Source: Paenibacillus lupini (GTDB lineage Bacteria > Bacillota > Bacilli > Paenibacillales > Paenibacillaceae). From it: 64,000 nucleotides of DNA. A model generated the notes under the pieces. That model saw only the letters and a list, made by a program, of their open reading frames with translations. It was not told the DNA's origin and made no database searches. The position numbers and the translations under genes are program-made. The stretch spans positions 620,001 through 684,000 of the forward strand of contig NZ_JAASRW010000001.1 in NCBI RefSeq assembly GCF_011761355.1. The letters run 5' to 3'. This document shows positions 32,760-41,097 of this stretch, one piece after another (the stretch's first letter is position 1; every line of letters starts with the position of its first letter).

Positions 32760-34778
32760 TTGGAAGTCTTTATTGCTGTACTCATTATGCTTGTTCTGAT
32801 TGGTGTCTCTAACGTCATCTATCGTTTTATTCCGTTCGTGCCAGTGCCGCTGATCCAAATTGCTCTTGGAGCGGTTATGACGATTCTTCCACTTGGCATT
32901 CATCTGCATCTTGAACCGGAATTGTTCTTCATCTTGTTCATAGCGCCATTATTGTATAACGATGGGAAGCATACTCCTCGGGATGAGCTGTGGCGGCTTC
33001 GTGCGCCAATATTGCTGCTGTCCGTCGGGCTTGTCTTCGCTACCGTATTTGTGGTGGGCTACACTATTCATTGGATGATTCCGTCTATTCCGCTCGCGGC
33101 GGCTTTTGGTCTTGCTGCAATCTTATCTCCAACGGATGCCGTTGCAGTAGGTGCATTAGCCGGACGTATTCAACTGCCAAAAAGCTTAATGAGGCTGCTT
33201 GAAGGCGAAGCCTTGATGAATGATGCATCCGGTCTTGTCGCTTTCAAATTTGCGGTTGCTGCAGCGATGACGGGCATATTCTCCTTGCATAAAGCAACGC
33301 TCAGCTTTCTTGTCATCGCTGTTGGCGGGCTGCTGGTGGGTGCTGTCATTGCTTTCATAATCATTCTTATTCGTCAGCTGCTTAGAAGGGCGGGCCTTGA
33401 GGATGAAACGATGCATATGCTGCTGCAGATTGTAACCCCGTTCATCCTTTATCTTGTTGCAGAAGAGCTTGGTGTCTCAGGCATTCTTGCAGCTGTAGCT
33501 GGCGGTATTGTGCACGCGGTTGAAGATGACCGGGCGGATCAATCTATGCCAAAGCTAAGATCCGTATCGTTGAGTACTTGGTCAGTCATCCTGTTCATCT
33601 TGAATGGCCTTGTATTTGTTATTCTAGGTATTCAAATCCCTGATGTTACTTCGGTTATTTTCAAAGATCCGGGCTTTAATAATTATGTGGTCATTTGGTA
33701 TGCGATCATTATCTTTGCTCTGCTTCTGGTGCTGCGCTTTGTATGGACGTTTTTGTTCACTTGGTTTGGAGCTTCCAGCAGAGAAACGTTAAGCTACAAG
33801 GTCATTATATTGACGACGGTCTCAGGAGTACGAGGTGCGGTTACGCTTGCGGGCGCTTTTTCCATCCCCTTGCTGCTTAACAATGGCAGTCCGTTCCCAC
33901 AACGTGATTTAATCATTTTCCTGGCCGCCTTTATTATCCTGTTGTCGCTGCTTACGGCAAGTATTCTGCTGCCACTTATCGCGAAGAAACGGGTCATTGC
34001 CAACGATGCCGAGAGAAGCCATGAAGAACGAGAATGGCAGATGAAGGTGATGGGCGCAGCAGTAAAGCATTTGGAGCATGTCAGTAATGAAACAAATGAG
34101 GCAGCAGTGGAATCCGTCATTGCCGAATATCGCCGGATGATTTTGCAGATCGACATGAAAGATAATCCGAACAAGCAGCTTTCCCGAGGCAAGAGAGAAG
34201 AATTAGAGATGCGGATGCTCGCGCTGGGCATTGAACGTAACTACGTCCATAAGCAATTGGAGAAAGGGTTAATTAGCCCCAAGCATGCTCATTTCTATAA
34301 TAAAATGCTGGATCAGATCGAACTGATTCTCGCCAACCGGCTACATCTTAGTAAGATGGTGATCAAAGGCTTATTAAGCAAGATAAAAGCTTTACTTACT
34401 GGCAATAACAAGGCCGCTTATACAGAGGCGGATATCTACGCCTTAAGAGGACTGAAATTGCAATGCTCGGAAGCTGTCCTTGAAGAGATGCAAGCCCGCT
34501 GCATGCCTGAAGTGAAGAATGATCCAAGCGAATTCGTGATCGCTTACTATAATCAGATCGTCAACAGGATGAAGACGATGCCGATTCACTCTAGGAACAA
34601 GTCGAATGACTTTAATGAAGCAAGGAAGGAGCTCCACTGGGTGGCTATCCAAGCTGAACGGGAGGAAGTTCAAGTTTTATATGAAAAAGGAACGATCGAC
34701 CGTGAGTTAGCCGCCTTATTACGGCGTCATATCCGTGATCGGGAGGCTGCTATGTACGAGGAGGATGAAATCGGTTAA
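32760..34778 (+). CDS. CPA1-family Na+/H+ antiporter
   Basis: A 672-residue cation/proton antiporter: about 12 helices in residues 1-420 with ILSPTDAVAVGALAGRI and LLEGEALMNDASGLVAFKFA, the acidic ion-binding segments of the NhaP/NHE branch, then a long cytosolic helix-rich tail (420-672). It exports sodium or potassium ions in exchange for protons. Starts with TTG at 32760 behind GGAGGGGG. Single-gene unit; no mrp-type genes nearby. Confidence 0.9.
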   Translation: MEVFIAVLIMLVLIGVSNVIYRFIPFVPVPLIQIALGAVMTILPLGIHLHLEPELFFILFIAPLLYNDGKHTPRDELWRLRAPILLLSVGLVFATVFVVGYTIHWMIPSIPLAAAFGLAAILSPTDAVAVGALAGRIQLPKSLMRLLEGEALMNDASGLVAFKFAVAAAMTGIFSLHKATLSFLVIAVGGLLVGAVIAFIIILIRQLLRRAGLEDETMHMLLQIVTPFILYLVAEELGVSGILAAVAGGIVHAVEDDRADQSMPKLRSVSLSTWSVILFILNGLVFVILGIQIPDVTSVIFKDPGFNNYVVIWYAIIIFALLLVLRFVWTFLFTWFGASSRETLSYKVIILTTVSGVRGAVTLAGAFSIPLLLNNGSPFPQRDLIIFLAAFIILLSLLTASILLPLIAKKRVIANDAERSHEEREWQMKVMGAAVKHLEHVSNETNEAAVESVIAEYRRMILQIDMKDNPNKQLSRGKREELEMRMLALGIERNYVHKQLEKGLISPKHAHFYNKMLDQIELILANRLHLSKMVIKGLLSKIKALLTGNNKAAYTEADIYALRGLKLQCSEAVLEEMQARCMPEVKNDPSEFVIAYYNQIVNRMKTMPIHSRNKSNDFNEARKELHWVAIQAEREEVQVLYEKGTIDRELAALLRRHIRDREAAMYEEDEIG

Positions 34779-34832
34779 TCTTAATGAGTTGTGCAGTTGA
34801 TTGCACAGTATAACCAGAAGGAGAGGACCACC

Positions 34833-35390
34833 ATGACACAAACCTTTCATATTGTTGGCTTAACTGGAAGCTTGCGGAAAGCTTCGATGAACAAAACCTT
34901 ACTCAAAAATGCGGCGTTGTTTCTTCCTGAAAATTTTACATACACCTACGCTGATCTTGGAGATCTGCCGCTCTATAACCAGGATCTGGAGGAGGATTTG
35001 CCGGAGTCAGTCAAGCAATTCGCTGAGCTGTGCAGCTCAGCTGACGGCATTCTGATTAGCACGCCTGAATATAACGGACTGATTACTGGGGTACTCAAAA
35101 ATGCACTCGACTGGGTATCTAGAAAAAATATAGGTGCACCACTAGGGACAAAACCTGTTGCGATTATGGGCGCTACAACCGGACCTGGCGGAACTGCCCG
35201 TGCGCAGACGAACTTACGTCAACTGCTATTTGCTTTGGATATGGATTCCGTCAATCGTCCAGAATTGAAGCTTTCCCAAGCACATATGAAGTTCGATGAC
35301 GAGGGCAGATTGAGTGACTTTGGAACGCTGCAGGTGCTGCAGCAATTAGTCGATAAATTTGTTCAAAAAGTAGAAAAGTCCAAGGCGTAG
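34833..35390 (+). CDS. NADPH-dependent FMN reductase
   Basis: A 185-residue flavodoxin-fold protein: GLTGSLRKASMNKTLL binds the FMN phosphate and PEYNGLITGVLKNALDWVSR is the NADPH-dependent FMN reductase (chromate/quinone/azo reductase) signature, near the flavin. It probably reduces FMN, quinones or azo compounds. The frame opens at 34791; the ATG at 34833 follows AAGGAGAGG and is the start. Followed six bases later by a GNAT gene. Confidence 0.9.
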   Translation: MTQTFHIVGLTGSLRKASMNKTLLKNAALFLPENFTYTYADLGDLPLYNQDLEEDLPESVKQFAELCSSADGILISTPEYNGLITGVLKNALDWVSRKNIGAPLGTKPVAIMGATTGPGGTARAQTNLRQLLFALDMDSVNRPELKLSQAHMKFDDEGRLSDFGTLQVLQQLVDKFVQKVEKSKA

Positions 35391-35396
35391 TCGTAG

Positions 35397-35930
35397 ATGA
35401 TGAGTAGTGAAATTTATCTTAAACCGTTAGACCAAGCGGATGCGCCAGCAATGCTCGAATTGAAAACGCGTAATCGAAGCTTTTTCCAGCCGTATGAACC
35501 GATTAGAAGTGAAGCGCACTATACCCTTGAAGAACAAGAGAATGAGATTAAGAACGGTATAACGAGTTCAGATCAAGATCAAGCTTATATTTTCGGAGTC
35601 TATCTCACTCAATCGGATCAGCTGATTGGGCGCATTGCGATCACGAGTGTGTCCCGAGGGGTATTCCTGAATGCATATCTCGGTTATTTTATTGACCAAG
35701 CCTACAATGGGCGAGGTTATGCAACAGCTGCCGTTACGTTGGTAGTACGCAAAGCATTCGAGGAGTTAAATCTTCATCGCATTCAAGCAGGCGTTATGCC
35801 AAGGAACGAAAGATCCATTAGGGTTTTGGAAAAGGCCGGCTTCAGGCGTGAGGGTCTCGCCCAACGTTATTTGAAAATAAACGATCAATGGGAAGACCAT
35901 TTGTTATTCGCCATTACTGCGGAAGATTGA
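35397..35930 (+). CDS. GNAT-family N-acetyltransferase (RimJ/RimL-like)
   Basis: A 177-residue GNAT protein with motif A (YNGRGYATAAVTLVVRKAF) for acetyl-CoA binding and RIQAGVMPRNERSIRVLEKAGFRREGLAQRYL, the typical RimJ-type C-terminal half. RimJ-like enzymes acetylate ribosomal proteins or small molecules; the target is unknown. Start ATG at 35397 (the next Met is one codon later) has no obvious ribosome binding site, so translation may be coupled to the flavin reductase gene six bases upstream. Confidence 0.88.
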   Translation: MMSSEIYLKPLDQADAPAMLELKTRNRSFFQPYEPIRSEAHYTLEEQENEIKNGITSSDQDQAYIFGVYLTQSDQLIGRIAITSVSRGVFLNAYLGYFIDQAYNGRGYATAAVTLVVRKAFEELNLHRIQAGVMPRNERSIRVLEKAGFRREGLAQRYLKINDQWEDHLLFAITAED

Positions 35931-35939
35931 TTTGAATAA

Positions 35940-35980
35940 TGAAAACGGCCTTGGAGCAATGAGCTCCAAGGCCGTTTTCA
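35940..35980. terminator. bidirectional terminator between convergent genes
   Basis: Perfect 17-base arms GAAAACGGCCTTGGAGC / complement around an AAT loop. Confidence 0.9.
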
Positions 35981-35986
35981 TATCCA

Positions 35987-36940
35987 TTAAGTCTCATACA
36001 GGACTTGTCCAGTTAGAGATAGATCATAACCCGAGATCGAGCGGAGCTCATTCTGGAAGGCGGTGGAACACAAGATGTTCATGACAGCTGAGATCCATTC
36101 CATATTTTCAGGCTTTTTAAGTAAGACAAGATCATATTGCTCTTGAATTAATGGTATAAAATCCACGTTGCCAACGATGGCGGCTGCCTTCTCAATGCCA
36201 ACCCCAACATCCGCTTCACCTGCAGCAACTTTGCCGGCTACTCCGAGGTGGTTGCTCTCCTCCAGATCATAGCCAATCAATTGATTGGCTTGAATACGGT
36301 GCAAACGAAGCTGTTCATCGAGCAGGACTCTCGCGCCGGAGCCTTTCTCTCGGTTCACGAACCGCAATCCTGGTCGGTCAAGATCTTCCCAGCCATTTAA
36401 TTGATGTGGATTCCCGCGTTCCACATATAGTCCGGCCCGTCGTTTGATCAGATTCACAACCATGTAAGAGGAACCGGTCAGTAATCTGCGGATATAAGGG
36501 AGATTATATTCACCGGTGTCCCCGTCTAATAGATGAGTGCTGACAATATCGGATTCTCCCTTGTACATGGAGATCAGGCTGTCGAGGCTGCCAACATAAG
36601 AGCGTAATGGCCTGACCGAAGGGATATGCTTTTCCATGTGCTTAGCTAACAAGTCCAGACTAATATCTTGACCCGTTATAACGATCGGGCGGATACCGGA
36701 AATCGTATAGGGCTGAGAGGTCTTTGCCGTTTCGCTATAGCTGCCGGTAGGTTCAAAAGTTCGGGCTGACTTCTTCGTTTGCTGCTTATAGGCTTCCAGA
36801 TCGGAGGCATCTACCCGCATCTGTTTGCCAACACGGTAGGAGGGGAGATCACCTTTCTTAATCAGATCGTAGACCGTAAGTTTGGACACTTTAAGAATCT
36901 GTGCGATCTCTTCGGTCGTGTAAGAGATATCTTCGGCCAT
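35987..36940 (-). CDS. one-component regulator: excisionase-type HTH plus periplasmic-binding-like domain
   Basis: Residues 1-55 are a MerR/excisionase-type helix-turn-helix (YTTEEIAQILKVSKLTVYDLIKKGDLPSYRVGKQMRVDASDLEAYK). The rest (about 85-317) is a type II periplasmic-binding-protein-like fold without a signal peptide (SGIRPIVITGQDISLDLLAKHMEK ... GAGEADVGVGIEKAA), the PBP-like domain found in regulators tied to molybdate and tungstate uptake. The ATG at 36940 follows GGAGA; an earlier ATG at 36982 has none. A modA gene with an iteron-bearing promoter lies about 2.8 kb away, past the TPM gene. A molybdate-responsive role is inference. Confidence 0.85.
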   Translation of the reverse strand: MAEDISYTTEEIAQILKVSKLTVYDLIKKGDLPSYRVGKQMRVDASDLEAYKQQTKKSARTFEPTGSYSETAKTSQPYTISGIRPIVITGQDISLDLLAKHMEKHIPSVRPLRSYVGSLDSLISMYKGESDIVSTHLLDGDTGEYNLPYIRRLLTGSSYMVVNLIKRRAGLYVERGNPHQLNGWEDLDRPGLRFVNREKGSGARVLLDEQLRLHRIQANQLIGYDLEESNHLGVAGKVAAGEADVGVGIEKAAAIVGNVDFIPLIQEQYDLVLLKKPENMEWISAVMNILCSTAFQNELRSISGYDLSLTGQVLYET

Positions 36941-37020
36941 ATGGTATTCTCCTTCATCTGCTGTTAAGCCATATTGTAGCATAAGTTACCTTAAGGCGTG
37001 GATTCACAGTAGTTTTCTAA

Positions 37021-39525
37021 TTACCAGTTGTCGCCTCCTGAAGAACCACTTGGCGGACTATAAGAGTCTCCTCCGGAAGAAGGGGGTGAAGGGGAGGAAC
37101 TAATCGATTCCTGCTGACGTCGCTGTTCCTCTTCTTGCCGGCGTCGTTCATCCTCTTGCCTTTGCTCTTCACGAATGATGTTATCGTATTCGAATTGCAT
37201 TTGATTAATATTATGATCGGCATCATCAATTAGATTCATGGCTTCCATATAAAGTCCAAGCATTATCAAGTTATCAATTTGACTCATATTGGATTGATAA
37301 CTGCTGCTATGATTGCTGGATACGGAGCGGTGTCTCGTACGGGCATATACCGATTCATAACGGTTCTGGATTTCTCTTATACGACGTTCTGCCTGTTGTT
37401 TCTCCTGTACAACCCGCTCGACATCAGTGACAAAAGTGTTTACATTGCGATCAATCGATTGCTGCTGACTCTCCGCGTCATCAAGCGAAATTTGGTTTGA
37501 GGCAAGATGATGATCCAACCTTTCTTTGTCCTTACGAATGATGTCGCTGGCGTTATTAAGCATGCTCCCAGGACCGCTTTGAGGAGAGAGGTGCTGCGCA
37601 GTTAATAGGGTGTCGGCTGTTTGGAACTTTCTCCAAGTATCCGAATGTGCGTGTTGAATGCCAGCGAGATGCTGCAGGGAGCGATCATAGGCAAGCATGC
37701 AGTCCTTCATCGCTAGCGTTGCCTGCTCCGAAAGTGTGATCATATTATCTAATTGTTCACGTGATGCGTTATAACGTTGCTCATTTATGGCAAGTGTTGT
37801 TGTTTCGGAATAGGAGACAACATCCCTATAGGTTTGTACAGCTTCCTCATATTTCGGCGGCATGAACGTCCATACGGACGGGTGAAACTTGCTTTTCATT
37901 TTTCGAAGCTCTTCTTGGAAGGCTTCTTCATTAAGAGAGAAGGACTGGACAAATTTTTTCATTCTCTCCATATCTTGCATGACCGATGCTCGGAGTTCTA
38001 ACCTTTGAGGAACCATCTGACGTGCTATATCTAATGCACCACGAATGTTAGCTAACCGATCGGATGCGTCCCTCAGATCCCCATTTTCTAGAGAAACGAT
38101 AAGCTGCTTGTGTTCAACAGCCGCGTAAGCTGTCCGCTCGAACGGGTTAAACTCAACGAGCTGTAATTGATTTTGTTGCATTTGTGCTTTAATCGATGCT
38201 TCCAATTCGTTGATCTTAGCTAACCCTGACTTTTGCTCCGCAATAAAATCCGGCAGCTTATCCAACAGTTGGTTGTGTAAAGTGGTCTGTTCATGCTGCG
38301 GTATCAGCAGCTCCGTAGCATCAATGAGTTCAGATAACTGCTGCTTGTAGACCGCATCCGTTTTCTCCTTGTTCACTTCGATTTCGTTTCTCATCATCCT
38401 TAGGGACAATTGATAGACATTCGCCAGTTCACTTACACGTCCACTAAGTGCCTGAATAACAGCTTGCATTTCTTTCACGATTTGGTTGTTTGTCTGATCC
38501 AGCTCTGCCAGTTCATTGGCGCTTTGACTGTGCTGTTTTGCATGATTATTCTGGTCGCTGACTGTCTTTGCGAATTGATCGAGCTCTGCAGTACCTTTCC
38601 TAGTTACAATTCCGATGTGGAGATTGCTGATTGATACAATCAGTTGTTGTACGATCTGAGCTTGCTGGTCAATAGCACGAGACAAAGGGAGAAGCTTCAC
38701 TTCAGCAGAAGGTGGAGCTCCATATAATTGTACAAGCGGCTTTAATGTCTCCTGTGCACGGAAAAGTTCTACTGAAGTATCCTCAGCTAACGAAAGCACA
38801 TTACGTTTGAGAGTAGTCCGCTTTTTGAATCGAATTAACACATAGAGTCCAGCCGCAAGGATGACAAGGCTGATGATAACAATGATGCTAATCAGGGGAA
38901 ATCTGCCGGCATTCACAGGTTCCCTTTGCGAAAGATCGGGTATAACTTGCAGTGGTGAATGCTGTGATGGTGGCGCTACTAACAAGGGATCTGGAGTTGC
39001 CGGTTGGATTGGAGCTTCCACTTCAGGTTCAGGCAAAACATTCATAGCGCTGACCATTTGTAACAAGCCAGATCCGAAATCACCTTGTTTGGCCATTGGT
39101 GTGAAGTTTTTACCTAGAAATCGATCGATCGATTGGCGGGTTGTATACTCGCTGCCTGCGTAGTCGATCGGCAAAGCATCAAGTTTCTTCTGAAGCGGGA
39201 CATTCATGAAATAGAGCTGAATGCGACGATCTGTTTTGGAAAGAAGAACAATAATATCATCCGCCTGAAGTGACCATGTATCGTAGACATTCTTTGCATA
39301 AACATCAGATTCTTCTCCATCCAAAGAATCGATTGTAAGAATATAGAACATATAAGGCGCACCTGCTCCAGCTGCCATCTCTAAGTCTTTAAGCTGTTCA
39401 GATGGAATCATGCCAGCGGTATCATAAATATGGGGTGTTCCTTTGTCTGGTAAACTAGCCGCACTTACCATCCCGGCAAACACGCATAGGAATAGCAAAA
39501 TGGTAAGGAATATCGTTTTCTTCAT
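37021..39525 (-). CDS. large TPM-domain membrane protein with coiled coil
   Basis: An 834-residue protein. A signal peptide (ILLFLCVFAGMVSAAS) is followed by a TPM (TLP18.3/Psb32/MOLO-1) domain over residues ~28-150 (PHIYDTAGMIPSEQLKDLE, then DDIIVLLSKTDRRIQLYFM). A Pro-rich spacer and one membrane helix (IISIIVIISLVILAAGLYVLI, about residues 210-230) lead into some 550 residues of mostly coiled-coil helix, and an S/G/P-rich end closing SGGDNW. TPM proteins with this tail are often called YgcG-like; the long coiled coil is unusual. The ATG at 39525 follows GGAGG; an earlier in-frame ATG at 39585 is less likely. Function unknown. Confidence 0.85.
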   Translation of the reverse strand: MKKTIFLTILLFLCVFAGMVSAASLPDKGTPHIYDTAGMIPSEQLKDLEMAAGAGAPYMFYILTIDSLDGEESDVYAKNVYDTWSLQADDIIVLLSKTDRRIQLYFMNVPLQKKLDALPIDYAGSEYTTRQSIDRFLGKNFTPMAKQGDFGSGLLQMVSAMNVLPEPEVEAPIQPATPDPLLVAPPSQHSPLQVIPDLSQREPVNAGRFPLISIIVIISLVILAAGLYVLIRFKKRTTLKRNVLSLAEDTSVELFRAQETLKPLVQLYGAPPSAEVKLLPLSRAIDQQAQIVQQLIVSISNLHIGIVTRKGTAELDQFAKTVSDQNNHAKQHSQSANELAELDQTNNQIVKEMQAVIQALSGRVSELANVYQLSLRMMRNEIEVNKEKTDAVYKQQLSELIDATELLIPQHEQTTLHNQLLDKLPDFIAEQKSGLAKINELEASIKAQMQQNQLQLVEFNPFERTAYAAVEHKQLIVSLENGDLRDASDRLANIRGALDIARQMVPQRLELRASVMQDMERMKKFVQSFSLNEEAFQEELRKMKSKFHPSVWTFMPPKYEEAVQTYRDVVSYSETTTLAINEQRYNASREQLDNMITLSEQATLAMKDCMLAYDRSLQHLAGIQHAHSDTWRKFQTADTLLTAQHLSPQSGPGSMLNNASDIIRKDKERLDHHLASNQISLDDAESQQQSIDRNVNTFVTDVERVVQEKQQAERRIREIQNRYESVYARTRHRSVSSNHSSSYQSNMSQIDNLIMLGLYMEAMNLIDDADHNINQMQFEYDNIIREEQRQEDERRRQEEEQRRQQESISSSPSPPSSGGDSYSPPSGSSGGDNW

Positions 39526-39665
39526 CAAAATCCTCCTGAACAATTTTTCTCGTTTCATTGTATCATCTTTCATTTTTGAATCCACATATTCCCAAATAAA
39601 AATTCGGCCGAGTGCTTAGAAATATCCGAGGGAAGATTATCTCACATGAAATTCTTTTCAACTAG

Positions 39666-39694
39666 TTACATTTTATTAGCGGTTATGATATAAG
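39666..39694 (+). promoter_or_regulatory. putative sigma-A promoter of modA
   Basis: -35 TTACAT (39666-39671), 17-base spacer, -10 TATAAG (39689-39694). The first GATATAA iteron overlaps the -10 box. Confidence 0.5.
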
Positions 39695-39726
39695 TGGATA
39701 TAAATAGATATAACTAGATATAATTT
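39687..39726 (+). repeat. four 10-bp direct repeats (GATATAA-N3) over the modA promoter
   Basis: GATATAAGTG, GATATAAATA, GATATAACTA and GATATAATTT follow one another without gaps, exactly ten bases apart (one helical turn). They run from the -10 box to the ribosome binding site GGAGGAG (39727). This looks like an operator for a protein that binds several times on one face of DNA. The excisionase-type HTH regulator at 35987 is the obvious candidate binder, by inference. Confidence 0.75.
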
Positions 39727-39738
39727 GGAGGAGATGGA

Positions 39739-40551
39739 ATGGTTCAAAGGGTAAGGAATTATGCGATTTTGTTAGGTCTAGTTATGATGGTGCTCGTGAT
39801 GGCTGGATGTGGGAAGGCAAATGGGGATGAGAACAACGCTGCTCAAAGCCAAGTTAAACTCACCATATCTGCGGCAGCCAGCCTAACGGATGCGCTAACG
39901 GAAATCCAGAAGACTTACGAAGAAGAGCATTCAGCAATCAAATTGCAATTCAACTTTGGTGCTTCAGGAGCGCTTCAGCGGCAGATTGAGCAGGGAGCCC
40001 CAGCGGATCTGTTCCTGTCCGCAGCAGCTAAGAACTTGAAAGCACTTGTTGATAAGCAATTGATCGATACAGACCAACAGATCAATCTATTAAGCAATGA
40101 ACTTGTCGTAGTGGTTCCGTCAGACAGTACATCCGCAATCACATCAGTTGCAGATTTATCCAAAGCGGAATTCTCTCATATCGCCATCGGTATTCCGGAA
40201 AGTGTGCCGGCAGGTAATTATGCGAAAGAATCATTAACGAACGCGAACATGTGGGATTCCCTTCAGTCCAAAGCAGTGCAAGCCAAAGACGTGCGTCAAG
40301 TGCTGCAATATGTAGAGACTGGCAACGCTGATGCAGGGTTTGTCTACAAGACCGATGCGTTGACATCCGATAAAGTGAAGATTGCTTTTACCGTTGATCC
40401 GGCTACATACACATCTATTCAATATCCGATTGGGATTGTCAAAGCAACGAAACACAGCAAAGAAGCTGAAGAGTTTTATACCTATCTGCAATCGCAGGAG
40501 GCACTTGATGTATTTGTGAAATACGGTTTCTCTGTACCAGAGAGCAAATAG
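39739..40551 (+). CDS. modA: molybdate ABC transporter substrate-binding lipoprotein ModA
   Basis: A 270-residue ModA-type binding protein: lipobox VMAGC with lipidated Cys24, then the family pattern VKLTISAAASLTDALTEIQKTYEE, FNFGASGALQRQIEQGAPADLFLSA (the Ser and Gly residues of the oxyanion site), ELVVVVPSD and GNADAGFVY. It captures molybdate or tungstate for import. Unusually, no modB or modC follows; the next gene is an unrelated small protein. The promoter carries four GATATAA iterons. ATG follows GGAGGAG. Confidence 0.92.
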   Translation: MVQRVRNYAILLGLVMMVLVMAGCGKANGDENNAAQSQVKLTISAAASLTDALTEIQKTYEEEHSAIKLQFNFGASGALQRQIEQGAPADLFLSAAAKNLKALVDKQLIDTDQQINLLSNELVVVVPSDSTSAITSVADLSKAEFSHIAIGIPESVPAGNYAKESLTNANMWDSLQSKAVQAKDVRQVLQYVETGNADAGFVYKTDALTSDKVKIAFTVDPATYTSIQYPIGIVKATKHSKEAEEFYTYLQSQEALDVFVKYGFSVPESK

Positions 40552-40597
40552 GAACATTTAGAACGGGGAACACGATCATTCTTTTTAGGAGGTAACG

Positions 40598-40984
40598 ATG
40601 CGGAAAGTTTTTGCTGCTGTTATTCTATTATTTGTTCTTGCCGTCCTGATCTTATCCATTTCACATCGAACAGAGGTTGGTTTCCGGATTACTGTCCATA
40701 ACAATATGGAACAATCCATATCTCATTTGGTTATAACCTATCCCAATGGTTCTAAGGAGTTTGAGATGGAACCGCGTTCTGTAAAGACGATTCATGTTCA
40801 TCCAAAGAATTTCGGAGAAGGCTCAATTAATCTTATTTATATTGAAGGGCAAGCTCATCAAGAAATGATAGTGTTCGGATATATCGAGAACGGTTATAAC
40901 GGTCGAGCTGATGTAAGCATTGATTCCGTTGCGGAGAATGGAGAGCTCCAAGTAACCGTACAAGAGAAAACTAATCTTTACTAA
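40598..40984 (+). CDS. unrecognised small exported or membrane-anchored protein
   Basis: A 128-residue protein with one N-terminal hydrophobic segment (KVFAAVILLFVLAVLILSIS) without a lipobox or clear cleavage site, then a beta-rich soluble part (FRITVHNNMEQSISHLVITYPNGS, MEPRSVKTIHVHPKNFGEG). AGGAGG lies well before the ATG. It follows modA after 46 bases with no terminator between, so co-transcription with modA is likely. No domain recognised; a cell-surface role is only suggested by topology. Confidence 0.75.
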   Translation: MRKVFAAVILLFVLAVLILSISHRTEVGFRITVHNNMEQSISHLVITYPNGSKEFEMEPRSVKTIHVHPKNFGEGSINLIYIEGQAHQEMIVFGYIENGYNGRADVSIDSVAENGELQVTVQEKTNLY

Positions 40985-40998
40985 ATGACTGATTTAAG

Positions 40999-41031
40999 AA
41001 GCCGCGATCATTGATCGCGGTTTTTTTTGGT
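40999..41031 (+). terminator. intrinsic terminator
   Basis: CCGCGATCA / TGATCGCGG with T8; ends modA and the small gene. Confidence 0.9.
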
Positions 41032-41097
41032 TAATTTTCAGGAAAGATATGCAAAATAAGGTTGCGATCTAACCTATCCTTTCAGAGAGGTGTGCAA

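Noticed and set aside
39687-39726. The GATATAA array as a CRISPR or plasmid-origin-like feature
   Set aside because: Repeats are ten bases without spacers, without cas genes and without a replication gene; a transcription-factor operator over modA is the simpler reading.
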